A DNA stretch of 64,000 nt. It comes from Epiperipatus broadwayi. Lineage: Eukaryota > Onychophora > Udeonychophora > Euonychophora > Peripatidae. Position 1 is the stretch's first letter. Each line of letters starts with the position of its first letter. Both the position numbers and the translations under genes were made by a program. The DNA is taken from positions 310,001-374,000 of the forward strand of contig JAQFVV010012572.1 in NCBI GenBank assembly GCA_028023455.1. The letters are read 5' to 3'. Below, piece after piece: positions 1 to 11,806 of this stretch. Below the pieces are notes generated by a model. The model did no database searches, was not told the DNA's origin, and was given only the letters and a program-made list of their open reading frames with translations.

Positions 1-339
1 TATCAAAAAGAACTCTTATACTATATTATGCCATTTTTGTTGTTGTTTCTTAAGCCTCAGCTTTGTTTTTGTTTTTTTCATTAAATTAGACAACTTTTTT
101 TGATATTTCTACTTCAGTATTGTTTTTTTAAAAAGTCAACATTAAATTTTATGTTGAACTTTTTTTGTGTGTGTGTTTTGAAAGAAAAATAAAAATACAT
201 AATTTAGTATTATTTTTATAAACTGGATATCAGATTTTATGCTAAAATTTATAAACCCGAAATTTTCAGAAAATGTTCAATTTATCAATTAGTATTTTTA
301 GTAAATGTTCAAAATCTTCAATTTATCAGTTAGTATTTT

Positions 340-1065
340 CAAGAAATGATGCAAGAATTATCAGATGAAAGTAAGAAAGTATGACTAAAGGTAAAAGTTA
401 AAAAGATTAAAGTAATGTTCAATGGATTTTTTTTAAAAAAATGAAAATAAAGATTGTTAATGATTAACAACTACAAATACCCCTGTCAGATTATTACTAC
501 AAATGGAAACATAATAGATTAAATTAATCATAGAATTAAACTTGTTTGGAGTGCTTTTGGTAGAAATAAAAGTATTAAAAGGAAATATGCATATATGTTT
601 GAAAAGGAAAGTTTTTAATGAATGTGTTTTATCAGTTTTTACTTATGGATCTGAGACATGGACACTTAATTCAAGAACAATACAGAGACTTCAGACCACT
701 CAAAGAAGTGTGAAGAGAAGCATTTTAGGAGTAACAAGAAGAGATCAAAAATGCAATGTATGGATAAGAGAACATTAAGGTGTTACTGACATCCTTGAAA
801 AAATTAAAAGACTGAAGTGGAGTTGGGCTGGACATATTGCTAGAAGAGATGATAATAGATGGACAATTGAAATCTTAAACTGTATTCCAATAGATTGTAA
901 AAGATCCAGAAAGAGACTACATATGAGATGGATTGATGAAATAAGAATGGATGTTTGGGTGACGTGCAGAAGAGAGGATAGAGAGATCAAAAAAGATGGA
1001 CTGAACTTGGAGATACCTTCATTTTGCAGTGGATTGATAATGATTGATGTTGATGTTGATTTGAA
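340..1065 (+). pseudogene. RTE-type LINE, 3' fragment of reverse transcriptase ORF
   Basis: A 5'-truncated copy of the same LINE family as the long minus-strand element at 50.1-53.4 kb. From about 542 the frame reads the C-terminal part of the RT protein: YGSETWTLNSRTIQRL, then GVTRRDQ, then WSWAGHIARRDDNRWTIEIL, then RWIDEIR. A TAA stop at 776-778 breaks the frame just after REH, where the longer copy reads REQTGV, and the same frame continues beyond it. Upstream (340-540) the match continues through small indels (MQELSDESKK region). The 3' end runs into short TGATGT-like repeats near 1035-1060, typical of RTE tails. It cannot encode an active protein. Confidence 0.85.
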
Positions 1066-1109
1066 GTACAAGTTCAGTAGCTTCACATGGTATTTGAAAG
1101 CAGAAACTG

Positions 1110-2557
1110 AAATGAAGAACAAGCATGGAACGTATATTATGTCTATACTGATTTGTTATACATTCTGATGAGAATTTCATATAAAGTAATTTGAATTTAT
1201 ACTATTAAATTCTTTTTCTCATCATTGTTTATAACCCTGTTTTTTTAACATGCCATATTATTTGTAAGGTGTAGTTTTCTACTTGAGTTAATATTATTTA
1301 TATGGCTGATTAACACACCAACTACCATAAGGATACTTAAATATATATTAAGTACTACCTAACGTTGTATTAGTAATAATAAATAAAATAAAAATTCATA
1401 TAATATTACAATATTAGCCAAAAAAAACAACTAAAATTCTTCCACAACCAAAGTATTAATAGATGAAACCATGGTTGAGAAAGAATTTTGTTAAAGTTTT
1501 GTTTCTGTTTTTTTTTTTTTTGACTAGTATTGTAAAGTTATATGAATTTTTATTTTAAATATATATAATTTATAAGTATACCAGCTCTGATTAATAATTA
1601 TGTTTATTTATGATATTATCTCTTTTTAATTATGTTTTTTTTTTCTTTTGATAAGAACGTCTGTTATTTTAATATAAATGATGTCTTTATGAATTAATTA
1701 TGAGTTAAAAGTTTTAAAAAACAATTATTGGCAATTTTGCAATTAGCGAAAAATTTACAACTACCATTTAGATCTGAAAACTGTGCGTGGCTGATTAACA
1801 CAGTAATAACTTTGCCATAAAGAACTGACTCTTATTAGAGTTATATCTCATAAATAGTTGTAATTATTAATTTATAAGTATAACAACATTGATTAATCAT
1901 TACAGTTATTTTTGATGTGCATCTCTTTTTTAATTGCGTTTTTTTTTCTAATAAGCATGTCTGTTATTTTAATGGGAATTAATTCATTTGAACGATTATT
2001 ATATAATTGTTTCTTTTTATTCTTATTGCATGTGATTGCCACTATTTAATCTTTTAGCATTCCAACATTGATCATTTGAAAGTCTTGACTAACTACCCCA
2101 TTAACAATCTGTAAATGTCATCATAGCTAATGGCTTCCTTGCACGGGATTTTCTAAAGATAAACAGAAATAGAAAGTCAGAGTTTAAATTTCTAATTTGA
2201 TATACTGATTACAAAGTTGAAGAATGGGGGAAGATCCATTAAAGCTTAGCGCGATTTGTTTACTTTTTCATTATTACATAAATCTCACTTCTAAAGCACT
2301 GCTTTGATTTTTGAAACGAACACAATCTAAATCAAGATGTGTGTATTTTATTAAATAAATATCCTTTATGAATTGCATTGTAAATATGAAAAGAGCCTTT
2401 AAAGAGCATCTATTTCATTTGCTATTTTAAAACAAAACAAAAAAAAAAATGAATTATTTTTTTTTTACAAAATAGATTAATAAATTTGATATATTTAAAA
2501 TAGATTAATATGATTTCTTGAATAGTATTTGTTAATCTTGTATTAAAAAATAACTCT
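1110..2557. other. AT-rich stretch with a diverged local duplication
   Basis: No gene seen. A block near 1575-1700 (tgattaataattatg, then a T-rich run, then gtctgttattttaat) recurs in diverged form near 1885-1985. The words tggctgattaacac occur at about 1303 and 1789. This looks like an old local duplication or two copies of one unidentified repeat. Confidence 0.4.
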
Positions 2558-3482
2558 CAGCGCCGTAATCGCTCAAGTGGGGGCCCCAAGCGATAAAAAT
2601 TTCGGGGCCCTCAAACTTAAGTTAAAAAAAAAAATGTCAAGAAAACTCTCATTAAGTTATTAACAAAAAGGAAAAGTAATCAAAAATTTCATACCATTAC
2701 ACATTAAATGAATTTATTAAAAAACATTTTTATTTGAATTTCCGTCTTGTTTTATTTCTTGCATATTCGTCAATTATTTTTGCAGTGTCAATTCGGCTTA
2801 AAATTTCCTGTTATATGCACAGAATGGCCATATTATTTAATCTTTCTTCTCCCATAATACTCCTTAAATAATTTTTTGCATGCTTTAAAAGGAGAAAACG
2901 ATCTTTCTCCTGACGCATTAGATAATGGAATTGATAAAAAAAAATTCAATAATATTTCAATATTCGGAAATGTGCAAGACATTTGGCGTTAAGATGTTAA
3001 CAAAGAAAATTCATTTTTACCTGTCTCCAATCAAAATATAATTTAGAAAAAACCCTCTGGAGATAAGTCAGCTTTAGGAAAAAAGCAAAATTTATTTACA
3101 ATATTTTTTTCAAAAGCAGAGTATTTAAATTTAAATCAAATTATTATTTTGGGAGGGGTCGTATTTAAATTTAAATCAAATTATTTGGGTCTATTTATGC
3201 TATACTACTTTCACCCCCTGATGTCCAGTTAAAAGTTAGAATCCCGCCAAAAAATCAAACAAATTCCCTTCAAAAGCTTAAATAATGCCGCGTTATAGGA
3301 GGGTTGATTGTATACAAAAAAAACATAATTTTCCTCGAATTCTAAATGCGCATGCGAGAATATTTCAGTCTTTCACTTTAATTTCGAATCCTAATGAAAA
3401 GACAGTTTAAGACATCGGGGCCCTTTAATATTCCGGGGCCCTATGCAACAGCTTAGTCCACTTACTGCTTAATTCGCCTCTG
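2558..3482 (-). mobile_element. Degenerate hAT-superfamily DNA transposon
   Basis: The left end begins CAGCGCCGTAATCGC and the right end, read on the other strand, begins CAGAGGCGAATTAAGC. Both then run into GGGGCCC blocks, giving imperfect terminal inverted repeats of hAT type. Between them lies a minus-strand hAT dimerisation domain. The element is short (about 925 bp), so most of the transposase is deleted. A 38-bp direct duplication containing gtatttaaatttaaatcaaa lies near 3120-3185. No clean 8-bp target duplication is visible, consistent with an old insertion. Confidence 0.7.
2738..2988 (-). pseudogene. hAT transposase C-terminal dimerisation domain, frameshifted
   Basis: Reading down from 2988 on the minus strand gives FPNIEILLNFFLSIPLSN, then ASGERSFSPFK. 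This is the signature of the hAT C-terminal dimerisation region, usually written SxASAERSFSxLK. After a frame change the same region continues as NNMAILCI and then RIDTAKIIDEYARNKTR, matching the rest of the domain (LAxLxI, then an IIDxFAxxK-like end). At least one frameshift and internal stops make it non-functional. In a live element this domain holds the transposase multimer together; the catalytic DDE part is absent here. Confidence 0.75.
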
Positions 3483-5336
3483 TCTCCTATTATACAATTG
3501 CATTTATTCTCCCATTATTATTCACCAGATCAACACGTATTAACCTATCTAATTCATAAAAGCTAAATGGCAAGTATATGGGGTAAAATTCCAAACGTAT
3601 TTGAGGCTTAAAAAAATGGCAACATTTGCCGTTCCTATTTTCAGCCTGGATAATATTCATGACAGTTGGATAGTTAATACTACACCACAAGATTCTTACA
3701 TTCAAATTATAAAAATCAATTAAATATAATATTTGTGCTGAATTTTAGATAAGAAGGCAGAACTGATCTTTACTAACTCCGAAAGAAAAATGTCTTTAAA
3801 CAAGCTTTTTTATATATTTTTCCATTTACAATTTTATTGAAATATATAAAATTGTGTGCGACTATATATCTATATATTGCTTGAACTTCAGATTTTTCTC
3901 TTAAGTCATTGGCTCATATCCAATCTAATTATTCATCTAACATTAGTTAAGCGGCAGTTAGGAGAACTTTGCTATGTAGCAGAGTATCTTTTTATCCAAT
4001 TTTATTCAAGAAATCTTCTCTTTTTCAGTTTTTATAATTCTTTCCTATTTTAAATTGCAGCAAGCATATAACTCATTTATTACATGCACTTCATCGAATT
4101 TGTGATATGTAACAATAAATGTTTAATTGATCACAGTTTTGACTCTGGACAAATTAGGAATTCAAATTAAGAGTTGTTGCTATGCCTTTTCTTAATGAAT
4201 AAATAAATGTAAAACTATGAAAAGCTGACAACACATTTGGAAAACTATTCATAAAGAAACGGTACAACTTTTAAAGTTGACATTTAGGATTATTATTACT
4301 TTATTATTTGGGTTCTGTATTTAACATCCTCATTTGTGGATCTAAGGAATAGACAAAATATTTAAAGTATAAGAAAATGTTAAGGCGTTTTGTTTTACTG
4401 TTTTATAAAAGGAATAATCATCAGATGATATGTTTTAATCCCTCTTACCTTTCATTTAGAATTGAAAACAACGTTTTTAAGTAATATTAGAAAAAAAAAG
4501 AATATGCCATATCTATGTTACTATTCAAAAGAAAAATATTTAGAGATAGACTTGCAAAGACATCTGTTTTTACTGCAATTAGCACTATTAATAAGTATTA
4601 GAATCATCTAAAGAAACAATTTTTTATCAATATCTTGCGGTTGTTACTTGATATCTACTGATTATTTTTGGATGAATTAAAATAATCCTTTTTTAAAAAA
4701 TTTATTATACCTGTTTCTACTAATACTTTTTTCTTGCCTGTTATTATTACTTAGACTAAGTTTTTATGTTTTCAATAAAGTTATATATATATATATCTTT
4801 TTCTTTCTTTCTTTTTTAGTTTTTAAAGTAGTGGTCTCAGTATATTAATACTTTTTGTTTTTGTAGAAATTAAATTTGTAGATATTATAGTAGTGTGTCA
4901 GGAGTTGTTACAATGTCAAGATGATATATAAGATTTAAGATTAAGATTCATAACACTTCACAATAAATATTTTAAATACTCTCTAACCTAGCATAAGGCA
5001 ATAATTAACAACAATAAAGTGATAGTTAATCTCATACCTTATTTAAGAAACTTGCCTAAAACACTTTAATTAAAAAGAATGAATACTGTATTTAAGTCAG
5101 TCATGCAAGGTATCTAAATATGTTCTAAATTGAATTTTTTATCTTCTTTATTATTGTCTTATTTAAGTTAGAGATCATTTTAAATATTTATTGTACAGTG
5201 TTATGAGTCTTAATCTCAAATGATATACAGTATATAAAGGTAGAAGTACATTCCAAGCCATTGATATCATTTAATTTATTAAAAAAATATTCATGGACAA
5301 ACAACTCGACATACATGTAATGCATCAATATATATA
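3483..5336. other. AT-rich intergenic DNA, nothing recognised
   Basis: No coding similarity, tRNA-like box or clear repeat structure was found on either strand. The short open frames at 3490-3705 and 3856-4053 show no recognisable motif. A short (TA)n tract lies near 4783-4797. Confidence 0.5.
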
Positions 5337-5394
5337 TATATATGTAATATACAAATCAATATATATATCAAAATACAGTACAATTTATATAAAT

Positions 5395-5452
5395 TATATT
5401 CTTTTAGAAGTACTTTCGACTATACACTTTGTAGTTTTTATCAACTATATAA
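5395..5452 (-). ncRNA. Degenerate hammerhead-like motif in PLE tail (left arm)
   Basis: Minus-strand equivalent of the motif at 6765-6823. On the minus strand: UAG, core-like UUGAUAA, a hairpin ending UAGUC, then GAA, palindromic AGUACU, U, and CUA. One difference in stem II from the right arm (AACUA instead of GACUA). Core positions C3 and G8 are changed, so activity is doubtful. Confidence 0.4.
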
Positions 5453-5501
5453 CGTTGAATAATCAAAACGAGACAACCCTTAACAATACCCATAGTTCAA
5501 T

Positions 5502-6118
5502 TCAGATTTCCCACAATTCTGTTATCTTAACATTTGATGACTGGCGATTCATTAACATTTGACGATTTCTTGAAATCAACATAGCCTCTTTTATTTTACG
5601 TTTATTATGACAACGTTCAATTTGAATAATTTTCATATTTTTATAATCAAATTTAAATCCATATTGACAAGATTTATTATGATCAAATATAACAGATGGT
5701 GAAGGTTTATTTACATCTGTTCCATATTCTTTCTCTTTTTGAATTCTATTATATAAAAGCATATGTTCTTTTATTCTCTTCTCAAATGTACACTTAGATT
5801 CACCAATGTATTGTACGCCGCATCCACATATCAATCTATATATAATAGAATTTTGATTAAACTTTGAATTTTGAATTTTAAAATTATTAAGCAATCTATT
5901 TATGTTATTTGTAGAGAAAAAAGCAATATGACACAAACCATTATAAATTTTCCTAATAAACTTGACCTGCTCATCTGATATAAATGGCATTGAAATCCAT
6001 TTCATTTTGATATTTTTATTTTTAATTTTATTATAGTGTTGATTTCTTTTAAATCCTTTAATAATATTAGCAATTGCATTTTTATAATAACCAATTTTCA
6101 ACAAGTCATTAACAAATA
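5502..6118 (-). pseudogene. GIY-YIG endonuclease domain of a Penelope-like element (5' truncated, left arm)
   Basis: In PLEs this domain follows the RT and nicks the target. Minus-strand reading from the palindrome centre gives a PLE linker (KWISMPFISDEQVKFIRKI), then the GIY-YIG core: IYRLICGCGVQYIGESK, then KRIKEH, then VIFDHNKSCQYGFKFDY, then the catalytic-Glu segment KRKIKEAMLISR, then MNRQ. The frame closes with TELWEI and a stop. The open frame actually extends to 6308, but its first 60 or so residues are antisense of the right arm and are not PLE protein. No RT remains, so this is a fragment. The ending matches the usual PLE C-terminus in length and pattern. Confidence 0.85.
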
Positions 6119-6119
6119 A

Positions 6120-6715
6120 ATATTTGTTAATGACTTGTTGAGAATTGGTTATTATAAAAATGCAATTTATATTATTAAAGGATTTAAAAGAAATCAACAC
6201 TATAATAAAATTAAAAATAAAAATATCAAAAATGAAATGGATTTCAATGCCATTTATATCAGATGAGCAGGTCAGTTTATTAGGAAAATTTATAATGGTT
6301 TGTGTCATATTGTTTTTTCTCTACAAATAACATAAATAGATTGCTTAATAATTCTAAAATTCAAAATTCAAAGTTTAATCAAAATTCTATTATATATAGA
6401 TTGATATGTGATGCACATCTGACATTGGTGAATCTAAGTGTACATTTGAGAAGAATAAAAGAACATATGCTTTTATATAATAGAATTCAAAAGAGAATCA
6501 ATAAGGAACAGATGTAAATAAACCTTCATCATCTGTTATATTTGATCATAATAAATCTTGTCAATATGATTATAAAAATATGAAAATTATTCAAATTGAA
6601 CGTTGTCATAATAAGCGTAAAAAATAAAGAGGCTATGTTGATTTCAAGAAATCGTCAAATGTTAATGAATCGCCAGTCATCAAATGTTAAGATAACAGAA
6701 TTGTGGGAAATCTGA
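6120..6715 (+). pseudogene. GIY-YIG domain of a Penelope-like element, frameshifted right arm
   Basis: Mirror copy of the left arm. It contains the same linker (MKWISMPFISDEQV) and the same end (VKITELWEI, stop at 6713-6715), but frameshifts near 6275, 6330 and 6400 and a run of small deletions break it. The zinc-like CGCG segment reads CDAHLTL here, so the copy is not merely out of frame but eroded. It is useful for consensus building against the left arm. Confidence 0.8.
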
Positions 6716-6764
6716 ATTGAACTATGGGTATTGTTAAGGGTTGTCTCGTTTTGATTATTCAACG

Positions 6765-6823
6765 TTATATAGTTGATAAAGACTACAAAGTGTATAGTCG
6801 AAAGTACTTCTAAAAGAATATAA
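6765..6823 (+). ncRNA. Degenerate hammerhead-like motif in PLE tail (right arm)
   Basis: Order of parts: stem I strand UUAUA-UAG, core UUGAUAA (consensus CUGANGA), one extra A, stem II GACUA / UAGUC closing a 9-nt loop, GAA, short palindromic stem III AGUACU, U at the cleavage position, then stem I partner CUA, a 6-nt loop and UAUAA. Stem I (3+5 bp), stem II (5 bp) and stem III fit a type I hammerhead as known from PLEs. Two core changes and an inserted A suggest decay. Confidence 0.45.
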
Positions 6824-6920
6824 TTTATATAAATTGTACTGTATTTTGATATATATATTGATTTGTATATTACATATATTGTGAAACGAATACAGATATC
6901 AAACTTTATTTATTATATAT

Positions 6921-8880
6921 TGTAACCGCCCGCTCGCCGGCTTCCCTTACCGAAAGCCCAGTAAAGTCACGTCCTTTATATCTGGACGCTTTTGCCATAT
7001 TCCTACGGTGACATTCTCGTGTTTTGGTTGATGGTTCACTTCTATGAACCTGCTGTGTTCTTGCGTCTGGGGATTACATAATGTTCTGTGAAGATAATTT
7101 CAAACACATATACACGTACGCTTTATTTATTTTATACGTAAATTCGGATTGAATCCAAGTAGTAGGCGCCAGGAGAACTTTTATAAGAGTCCGCCACGTA
7201 TGTGCATAAGCTCACTCAACTATATCACAAAACATGCCCGTGCATCACTCCAGTCGGAAGCAAGAAACGAACACAGCCAATATCACCTTTCAAATTACAT
7301 CGTATATGTGATCTTTCAATCACGATCAATCAGACTTATCATATGAGGGCCCGCCCTATATCCCACAGAATAAATTAATCAAAACTTAATATTAATCTAA
7401 GAGAGCATAATAAACATAAACATAAATATAATCAAATCCCAACACCAAAAATATCAAATGCATTCATTCATATACAAACAAATTTGATCGCTCCAGCACT
7501 CATTCCCTATTATATAAATTTATGTTGAAATTCCAAGCAATTAATAACAAAAAATACTAGTTAAATAAATGTTTTATTTTAATCTGTTTAATAACAATTC
7601 ATGCAGGTATATGACCGGCAAGCCGAGATAATTTAAATATAGATTTCAAGGTGACTTCGCACATATTTTAAAGAATGTTAATCTGTAGGCAAACTTATTT
7701 GGTTAGGTTCTCGAATTGTTCATTAATGGTCATGAGTAACTTTATCATTTTAGCTTAATGTTTTAATAGTTCTTGTTTTTAAAGTTATTTTACTTTGGTG
7801 CATAAATGAATACGACAATTTAAAGATAGCTACCTGTGGAACATAGAAAGACTGTAAGAGGGATCCTGAGCGATGATTTCTTCTTTAACGAAGCATTCTG
7901 GCAATTTGCAAGGTCTCAAAGGCGTGTGTGGTCCTTATGTGAAGTTTCTCCAGTGTTACGAGCATCCTATTGGCAATCAGCTGAGCTGGACGCGGAGGTC
8001 CGGCGGTCAAGCCACGAATTTTATGTTCAGCAACGCATCTCCGTTAGATTTCTACACGAAAGTTAGATTTTATTTCTTCTCTAGTTCTAATTTTTAATAA
8101 TCCTTTAAAAGCGCTGTCCGGCCTTTTTGATCTCTTCCTTCCCGCCCTTACACCTTGAATTTTTTCACCCAATCACTCCCATGCACCTGTGAGTCCCTTC
8201 ATCTTATAAGTCCATCGAGTATTAACTCAATTCAGTGATTTCTGGGATCGTTTGCACCACTTTGGAATCTAACTCAATTTGACCATTTTTTCAGGTATTG
8301 TTTCGCTGGAGACAGAAGTCTGAGTTGTACAATAGCAGTGTACACTTTTTCTCACCTCTGTTTCTAAATTCGGCTTATTTTATCTAGGCGTACCAACACA
8401 TATCCTGCCTATTGTTTCAATTTCTCTAATTTTACATTTACTAATTACCCCCATTTAAAATAATTTTAGATCGCTTGGAATTTCAGAACATATTGCAAAT
8501 TAATTAATTCATTTTCCCCTTTTGTTCAAAATGACTCAAATGATTTAATAAAAATGTCAAACTTGCGTTCAATCATTCATCTTTCTTTATTTAATTAAAA
8601 AAATGCAAAAAAAAACTTACAACTAATGATTACAGATTTATTCTTAAAAAAAAAACAAAATAATAAAAAAAACTCTTTTACTTTTTTATTTCAATAAATT
8701 TGACAGGTACTCTTATATAGCTGCGATCATGCTTTAGAAACGGCTGTTTCTCGTTTATTATTAAAGCAAGACCGCTTTTTTAAAAGTTTTGTTCCTGTCA
8801 TTCATTTCGTCAATTGAATATATGTTTAATATAACCTCATATGCCTGGGTTCAAATCCCATGTAACGCTATTCCGTTACA
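6921..8880 (-). mobile_element. Probable solo LTR of a Ty3/gypsy-like element
   Basis: The segment starts TGTAACCGCCCGCTCGCC and ends CCGTTACA, so it has TG...CA ends with a 6-bp inverted repeat (TGTAAC/GTTACA). It sits between AT runs with a possible 4-bp target duplication ATAT on each side (6917-6920 and 8881-8884). Reversed, its end reads GGCGAGCGGGCGGTTACA, close to the end of the large gypsy LTRs at 17790 and 27380 (GGCGAGCGGTTGGTTACA), so it is probably a minus-strand LTR of a related family. A TATAAAGG box lies about 110 bp inside that end on the minus strand. No gag or pol is present. A tRNA T-arm-like word (gggttcaaatccc, 8847-8859) lies near the right end. Confidence 0.5.
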
Positions 8881-8897
8881 ATATATATATATATATA

Positions 8898-10400
8898 ATT
8901 AATAAGATTCATCTTTACCATAGCATATAGACAATAATCAAATAAAATAATAAATAAAATTATACCATCCAGCGTTTTCAGATTTCTTCATCCGGACTTC
9001 AGGGTTTCTGAGTCCACTACAAAACTGGACAACAGGGCAGCAGGGATTACTCTTCATTTCAGTAAGACAGGAATTTTGGTGTTCATCATCATCAGTTGGT
9101 ATTAGTGGCTACATAATGGCAGCATAGAAGGAGTTGGGCTGGTGCACTGGCATGGGATTCTACTCCTTATTCATCACACTGACTATTCTAGACATTTTCA
9201 CTTTTCGTCAGGTTCCCTTTTTACTTATTTCTCAACTGCTGGATGAACAGCATTTTCTTCTTAATTCTTTAGACCAATTTTTAAATACAGCCTTAATAAA
9301 ATGGCCTTGGCAGCTTATAGATAACAACTATCATTAGTCAGATGGTTTTTCTAAACCTATAATTGAGTATTTCATCAGTGGTAGGGACCAGCACAACAGA
9401 CTCAAAAAACTCAGCACAGCAACAACAATATTTCAGCAACAATGCAAGAAAATCTCTTTACTTTTATCTTCTATATTATATTTTTCTCTTATGATTATAT
9501 ATTATTTCTTCCCCTATCCTATTGTCACTTCTCCCTTTAGTATCTGGTGAATACCTTACATAGCACACCCATTACAATACAAATTTCAGTACCCCCTGTT
9601 ACTTTTGCATCAGCCAACTCTAAATTCATTGGCTAATTGATTGGAATAATGCATATTGCTTTTTACACACCAGTATTTCTTATCTCTTATTTTAATCTTT
9701 AATTTTTATCTTTAATTTTTGTCTTTAGTTTTCACTCAGACCACCTTTGTTGATTAAGGAGTTCCATTTACATCAATTTTCAATTTTCACACAAAAGGAA
9801 AGTTTTTCTCACTTTTCCTTTACAAAAGATTAAAACTAAAAAAACATCCAAAACTAAATCAGATTTTCTCTGCCAGTATTGATATCTAATTATTTTATAC
9901 TTTCTTGTTTTTTAAAATAAAATTAACATTTGGTCGAACAATAATAACCTACTCTTGCCTTAACTTATTAACAGAAAATATCTGACAAACATAACAAAAA
10001 TAGATGTATAGAATATTTACAATCGGCTTGATCATCTCTTCTTTTGTATACATATTCGAACATGCAAACAATTTAAAAGAAACACAAATTAGAAAAATTT
10101 CTGATAGTTAAAATAAAAATATAAAAACACTACTTGTATATATAATATTATAATTCATACAAATTATAAGTCGTGGTTTTTAATATTTGACTTATTCTTG
10201 CATGTGGGTAAAAATATATGCATAGACCCTCCTCATTCATTTCACAGTATGTTTATATAATTTGTACTTTATTTATTGTTATAATGGGGATAGAATATAG
10301 CTTAAATTAATATGAAGTATCATTCTATATACAGGTGATGACATAATAAAGCTTTAGCTACAACCACCTTGTACAGGCCATTCCGAGAGTAGCTGTCACA
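8898..10400. other. AT-rich intergenic DNA, nothing firmly recognised
   Basis: Somewhat less AT-rich sequence at 8970-9430, with the frame at 9134-9337, could be an old repeat but matches nothing I recognise. The remainder is simple AT-rich DNA. It ends at the (AT)n run that borders the ribozyme array. Confidence 0.4.
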
Positions 10401-10538
10401 ATATATATATATGAAAAACAAAAAACACAAGTTAAAAACTTGCATACGCTTGTATTTATGACTACAGATGGCGTTATACCAAAAACACCTTCAAGCGTTT
10501 GTTTACATAAACGTCAGAGCGTATTTCACTATCTCTAA

Positions 10539-10604
10539 CTTAATTTCCACCTTCATATCATGATTTCAAGCTATTTGCTATCGTCAGTGAAGGACAGGAT
10601 TAAG
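10539..10604 (-). ncRNA. Type I hammerhead ribozyme, array unit 1
   Basis: Read on the minus strand: stem I outer CUUAAU, loop CCUGU, stem I inner CCUUCA, core CUGACGA, stem II (AGC/GCU with a U.U at its base, loop AAAUA), GAA, stem III palindrome AUCAUGAU, A17 at the cleavage site, then stem I partners UGAAGG, loop UGGAA, AUUAAG. Both stem I helices pair perfectly. N7 is C, which the consensus CUGANGA allows. Self-cleavage is predicted after the A following AUCAUGAU. Confidence 0.85.
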
Positions 10605-10938
10605 AAACTAGATCTAAAACACAAACTCTGAGCGTTTAAGAAACAGTTTCTATTCAGCTTGCGAGCGTGAATCTTTTAGACACGTAATGTCTTCAAACTC
10701 AGCATTGCATGCCAGATAGCTACATGGGTCTGATATCAGTTCAGCATCACCACATAGTAGAAGTCTCTGCAATATATACCATTGCAAGAAAAGACCTCAA
10801 AGGTACATTTATGAAAAACAAAAAACACAAGTTAAAAACTTGCATACGCTTGTATTTATGACTACAGATGGCGTTATACCAAAAACACCTTCAAGCGTTT
10901 GTTTACATAAACATCAGAGCGTATTTCACTATCTCTAA

Positions 10939-11004
10939 CTTAATTTCCATCTTCATATCATGATTTCAAGCTATTTGCTATCGTCAGTGAAGGACAGGAT
11001 TAAG
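10939..11004 (-). ncRNA. Hammerhead ribozyme, array unit 2, one stem I mismatch
   Basis: As unit 1 but the inner stem I strand reads UGAAGA instead of UGAAGG, leaving an A.C mismatch opposite CCUUCA. Core, GAA and stem III are intact, so weak activity is possible. Confidence 0.8.
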
Positions 11005-11338
11005 AAACTAGATCTAAAACACAAACTCTGAGCGTTTAAGAAACAGTTTCTATTCAGCTTGCGAGCGTGAATCTTTTAGACACGTAATGTCTTCAAACTC
11101 AGCATCGCATGCCAGATAGCTACATGGGTCTGATATCAGTTCAGCATCACCACATAGTAGAAGTCTCTGCAATATATATCATTGCAAGAAAAGACCTCAA
11201 AGGTACATTTATGAAAAACAAAAAACACAAGTTAAAAACTTGCATACACTTGTATTTATGACTACAGATGGCGTTATACCAAAAACACCTTCAAGCGTTT
11301 GTTTACATAAACGTCAGAGCGTATTTCACTATCTCTAA

Positions 11339-11404
11339 CTTAATTTCCACCTTCATATCATGATTTCAAGCTATTTGCTATCGTCAGTGAAGGACAGGAT
11401 TAAG
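11339..11404 (-). ncRNA. Type I hammerhead ribozyme, array unit 3
   Basis: Identical to unit 1 across both stem I helices, core CUGACGA, stem II, GAA and stem III AUCAUGAU. Predicted active by structure. Confidence 0.85.
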
Positions 11405-11740
11405 AAACTAAATCTAAAACACAAACTCTGAGCCTTTAAGAAACAGTTTCTATTCAGCTTGCGAGCGTGAATCTTTTAGACACGTAATGTCTTCAAACTC
11501 AGCATCGCATGCCAGATAGCTACATGGGTCTGATATCAGTTCAGCATCACCACATAGTAGAAGTCTCTGCAATATATATCATTGCAAGAAAAGACCTCAA
11601 AGGTACATTTATGAAAAACAAAAAACACAAGTTAAAAACTTGCATACGCTTGTATTTATGACTACAGATGGCGTTATACCAAAAACACCTTCAAGCGTTT
11701 GTTTACATAAACGTCAGAGCGAGTATTTCACTATCTCTAA

Positions 11741-11806
11741 CTTAATTTCCACCTTCATATCATGATTTCAAGCTATTTGCTATGATCAGGGAAGGACAGG
11801 ATTAAG
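11741..11806 (-). ncRNA. Hammerhead, array unit 4, core mutated
   Basis: Core reads CUGAUCA instead of CUGACGA (the G8 position is changed) and stem I has CCUUCC for CCUUCA. Both changes should abolish cleavage. This unit also has a 2-bp insertion upstream (gagcgagta). Confidence 0.75.

Larger units (their letters stand above)
5337..6880. mobile_element. Penelope-like element, head-to-head inverted pair
   Basis: Two 5'-truncated copies of one Penelope-like element face away from each other. The arms (about 5337-6118 minus, 6120-6880 plus) mirror each other down to a palindromic centre around 6111-6128 (aacaaata / tatttgtt). Each arm encodes the linker and GIY-YIG endonuclease of a PLE followed by a non-coding 3' region with a hammerhead-like fold. 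The left arm is open across its coding part; the right arm carries indels. Both outer ends run into TA-rich sequence (tatatatatgtaatatac on the left and its mirror on the right). Confidence 0.8.

Noticed and set aside
1163-1180. CTGATGA as hammerhead core
   Set aside because: No GAAA at a suitable distance and no stem II.
6119-6308. N-terminal 60 residues of the minus-strand 268-codon frame
   Set aside because: This part is antisense of the right PLE arm; the frame happens to stay open through the palindrome centre.
8841-8866. tRNA gene suggested by gggttcaaatccc
   Set aside because: No A box or acceptor pairing upstream at tRNA distance; only a T-arm-like word.
9350-9420. Minus-strand CTGATGA near 9355 with a GAAA downstream
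   Set aside because: Intervening bases do not pair and no stem I is present.
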